This document shows, one piece after another, positions 62,381 through 64,000 of a stretch of 64,000 bases of DNA. The first letter of the stretch is position 1. Each line of letters opens with the position of its first letter. Made by a program: the position numbers and the translations under genes. Origin of the DNA: Cognatundibacterium rugosum (lineage in GTDB: Bacteria; Pseudomonadota; Gammaproteobacteria; Burkholderiales; Burkholderiaceae_D); NCBI RefSeq assembly GCF_014284365.1, contig NZ_JACOGG010000007.1, positions 124,001-188,000 on the forward strand, given 5' to 3'. Under the pieces are notes generated by a model, which made no database searches, had not been told where the DNA came from, and worked only from the letters and a program-made list of their open reading frames with translations.

Positions 62381-64000
62381 ATGGCGACAGCACCTATTGC
62401 AACGTCAGGCGGCATGACAGCTGAAGAACGCAAAGTCATTTTTGCGTCCTCACTCGGTACCGTCTTTGAATGGTATGACTTTTATCTGTACGGCTCGTTA
62501 GCAGCCATCATCGCCAAACAATTCTTTGCAGGCGCAGATCCGAATACTGCGTTTATTTTTGCTTTGCTGGCGTTTGCAGCGGGCTTTATCGTACGCCCTT
62601 TCGGCGCACTGGTATTTGGTCGGCTGGGCGACATGATAGGTCGTAAATACACCTTCCTGGTCACCATCCTGATTATGGGTGGCTCGACTTTCTGTGTTGG
62701 TTTATTGCCAAATTATGAAGCCTGGGGTGTCGTCGCTCCCATCATTCTGGTGTCACTGCGCATCCTGCAAGGTCTGGCACTGGGTGGTGAATACGGTGGT
62801 GCCGCAACGTACGTGGCTGAGCATGCACCCTACAACAAGCGTGGTGCCTACACTGCGTGGATTCAAACCACAGCGACCTTGGGTCTGTTCCTGTCACTGA
62901 TGGTAATTTTGGGCACACGTACTGCAATCGGTGAAGAAGAGTTCAATATCTGGGGCTGGCGCGTTCCTTTCCTGGTCTCTGTTTTCCTGCTGGCGATTTC
63001 GGTATGGATACGTTTGTCCATGAACGAATCCCCTGCATTCGCGAAAATGAAAGCAGAAGGCAAAACCTCCAAAGCCCCGCTGACCGAATCCTTCGGCCAA
63101 TGGAAAAACCTGAAAATTGTGATCCTGGCGCTGGTTGGTCTGACTGCAGGTCAAGCTGTCGTCTGGTACACCGGTCAGTTCTATGCCCTGTTCTTCCTGC
63201 AGCAAACACTGAAGGTTGACGGCGCCACAGCGAACCTGCTGATCGCGGCTTCGCTGGTTATCGGCACACCATTCTTTATCGTATTCGGCTCCCTGTCCGA
63301 TAAAATTGGTCGCAAACCGATTATCCTGGCTGGCTGCCTGATCGCTGCAGTGACTTACTTCCCAATTTTCAATGCCTTGACTCACTATGCAAATCCGGCA
63401 CTGGAAGCGGCGTTGAAAAACTCTCCGGTGGTAGTGAGCGCAGATCCAGCTGACTGCCAGTTCCAGTTCAACCCAACCGGCACCAAGAAATTCACCTCTT
63501 CCTGCGACATCGTAAAAGCAAAACTGGCTGCAGCATCAGTCAACTATGCCAATGAAGTTGCACCGGCCGGCACAGTGGCGACAGTCAAAGTTGGCGACAA
63601 AGTCATCACTTCGTATGCGTCTACCGGTTTGCCAAAAGAAGAAGCAGCAGCCAAAGATAAAGCCTTCTCCAAAGAACTCAGTGAAGCGATCAAAGCAGCG
63701 GGCTATCCTGCCAAGGCGGATCCTAAGGCAATCGACAAACCGATGGTGCTGGTCTTGCTCGTGATTCTGGTGTTGTATGTCACCATGGTGTATGGCCCGA
63801 TTGCAGCAATGCTGGTTGAGATGTTCCCTACCCGTATCCGCTATACCTCCATGTCCCTGCCTTACCACATCGGTAATGGCTGGTTCGGCGGTCTGTTGCC
63901 AACCACAGCATTCGCGCTGGTAGCATTCAAAGGCGATATTTACTACGGCCTGTGGTATCCGATCATCATCGCGCTGGCAACATTTGTGATTGGTTCGCTG
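62381..64000 (+). CDS. MHS-family MFS transporter (metabolite:H+ symporter), 3' end cut
   Basis: At least 540 codons, open to the right edge. It starts MATAPIATSGGMTAEERKVIFAS, then GTVFEWYDFYLYGSLAAIIA and RPFGALVFGRLGDMIGRKYTF, the MFS loop 2-3 signature, and LALGGEYGGAATYVAEHAP, typical of ProP/ShiA-type MHS members. Between the ninth and tenth membrane helices there is an unusual periplasmic insert of about 115 residues with two cysteines. CAGGAGACAAGC precedes the ATG. It diverges from the thiolase operon, so an organic acid or fatty-acid-related substrate is a guess. Confidence 0.92.
   Translation, partial: MATAPIATSGGMTAEERKVIFASSLGTVFEWYDFYLYGSLAAIIAKQFFAGADPNTAFIFALLAFAAGFIVRPFGALVFGRLGDMIGRKYTFLVTILIMGGSTFCVGLLPNYEAWGVVAPIILVSLRILQGLALGGEYGGAATYVAEHAPYNKRGAYTAWIQTTATLGLFLSLMVILGTRTAIGEEEFNIWGWRVPFLVSVFLLAISVWIRLSMNESPAFAKMKAEGKTSKAPLTESFGQWKNLKIVILALVGLTAGQAVVWYTGQFYALFFLQQTLKVDGATANLLIAASLVIGTPFFIVFGSLSDKIGRKPIILAGCLIAAVTYFPIFNALTHYANPALEAALKNSPVVVSADPADCQFQFNPTGTKKFTSSCDIVKAKLAAASVNYANEVAPAGTVATVKVGDKVITSYASTGLPKEEAAAKDKAFSKELSEAIKAAGYPAKADPKAIDKPMVLVLLVILVLYVTMVYGPIAAMLVEMFPTRIRYTSMSLPYHIGNGWFGGLLPTTAFALVAFKGDIYYGLWYPIIIALATFVIGSL

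Overview
The window reads as a chromosomal segment of a betaproteobacterium of the Burkholderiales, most like the Oxalobacteraceae (Undibacterium/Herminiimonas-type). This is judged from the DUF2863 protein, the SorAB sulfite dehydrogenase, the RF2 sequence and frameshift site, the Mfd and LysS sequences, and the moderate GC content. No plasmid or phage backbone, rRNA, CRISPR array or intact transposase gene was seen. One tRNA (Pro, GGG anticodon) is present. Both window edges cut genes: ispD on the left and an MHS-family MFS transporter on the right.

Layout. 0-5 kb is housekeeping (ispD divergent from mfd-serB). 5-12 kb carries an ACAD10/11-like phosphotransferase, a YfcG-type GST, DUF2863, a paired acyl-CoA dehydrogenase operon and a MaoC hydratase. 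12-17.5 kb has sorAB facing a binding-protein/rhodanese fusion, then CYTH, M14 carboxypeptidase and DUF6624 genes. 17.5-25.4 kb looks more accessory and AT-rich: a porin with a small PstS-like protein, AhpD-like/MarR, a chemoreceptor, chrA and the dmeRF Co/Ni efflux pair, ending at tRNA-Pro. 26-30 kb pairs an HDAC-family deacetylase with a Pat-type acetyltransferase. 30-34 kb is an MBOAT plus two SGNH genes, a likely extracytoplasmic O-acetylation operon. 34-44 kb is mostly housekeeping (GhrA-like, RNase H-like, ygiQ, prfB with programmed frameshift, lysS, an ABC exporter and a cupin). 44-49 kb has a renalase-like flavoprotein, a 103-bp MITE-like element, a CBS protein and the metY-hydrolase-lysE operon. 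49-52 kb is a cysC-DHH-sulfotransferase cassette. 51.8-53.5 kb is a chemoreceptor with a C-terminal CheR/CheB tether motif. 54-62 kb is an eight-gene leftward acyl-CoA catabolic cluster headed by a thiolase and an acyl-CoA dehydrogenase.

The most interesting points are these. (1) A nearly identical 11-bp core, AGCACGAYCGT, lies upstream of three separate acyl-CoA/fatty-acid transcription units (5.2, 8.7 and 62.2 kb), suggesting a local regulon whose regulator is not in the window. (2) CysC, a DHH phosphoesterase and a sulfotransferase sit together, which could make PAPS, use it, and dispose of PAP. (3) A small non-autonomous mobile element with 15-bp inverted ends and a 5-bp direct repeat lies at 45.1 kb. 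(4) A lysine acetylation writer sits next to a deacetylase.
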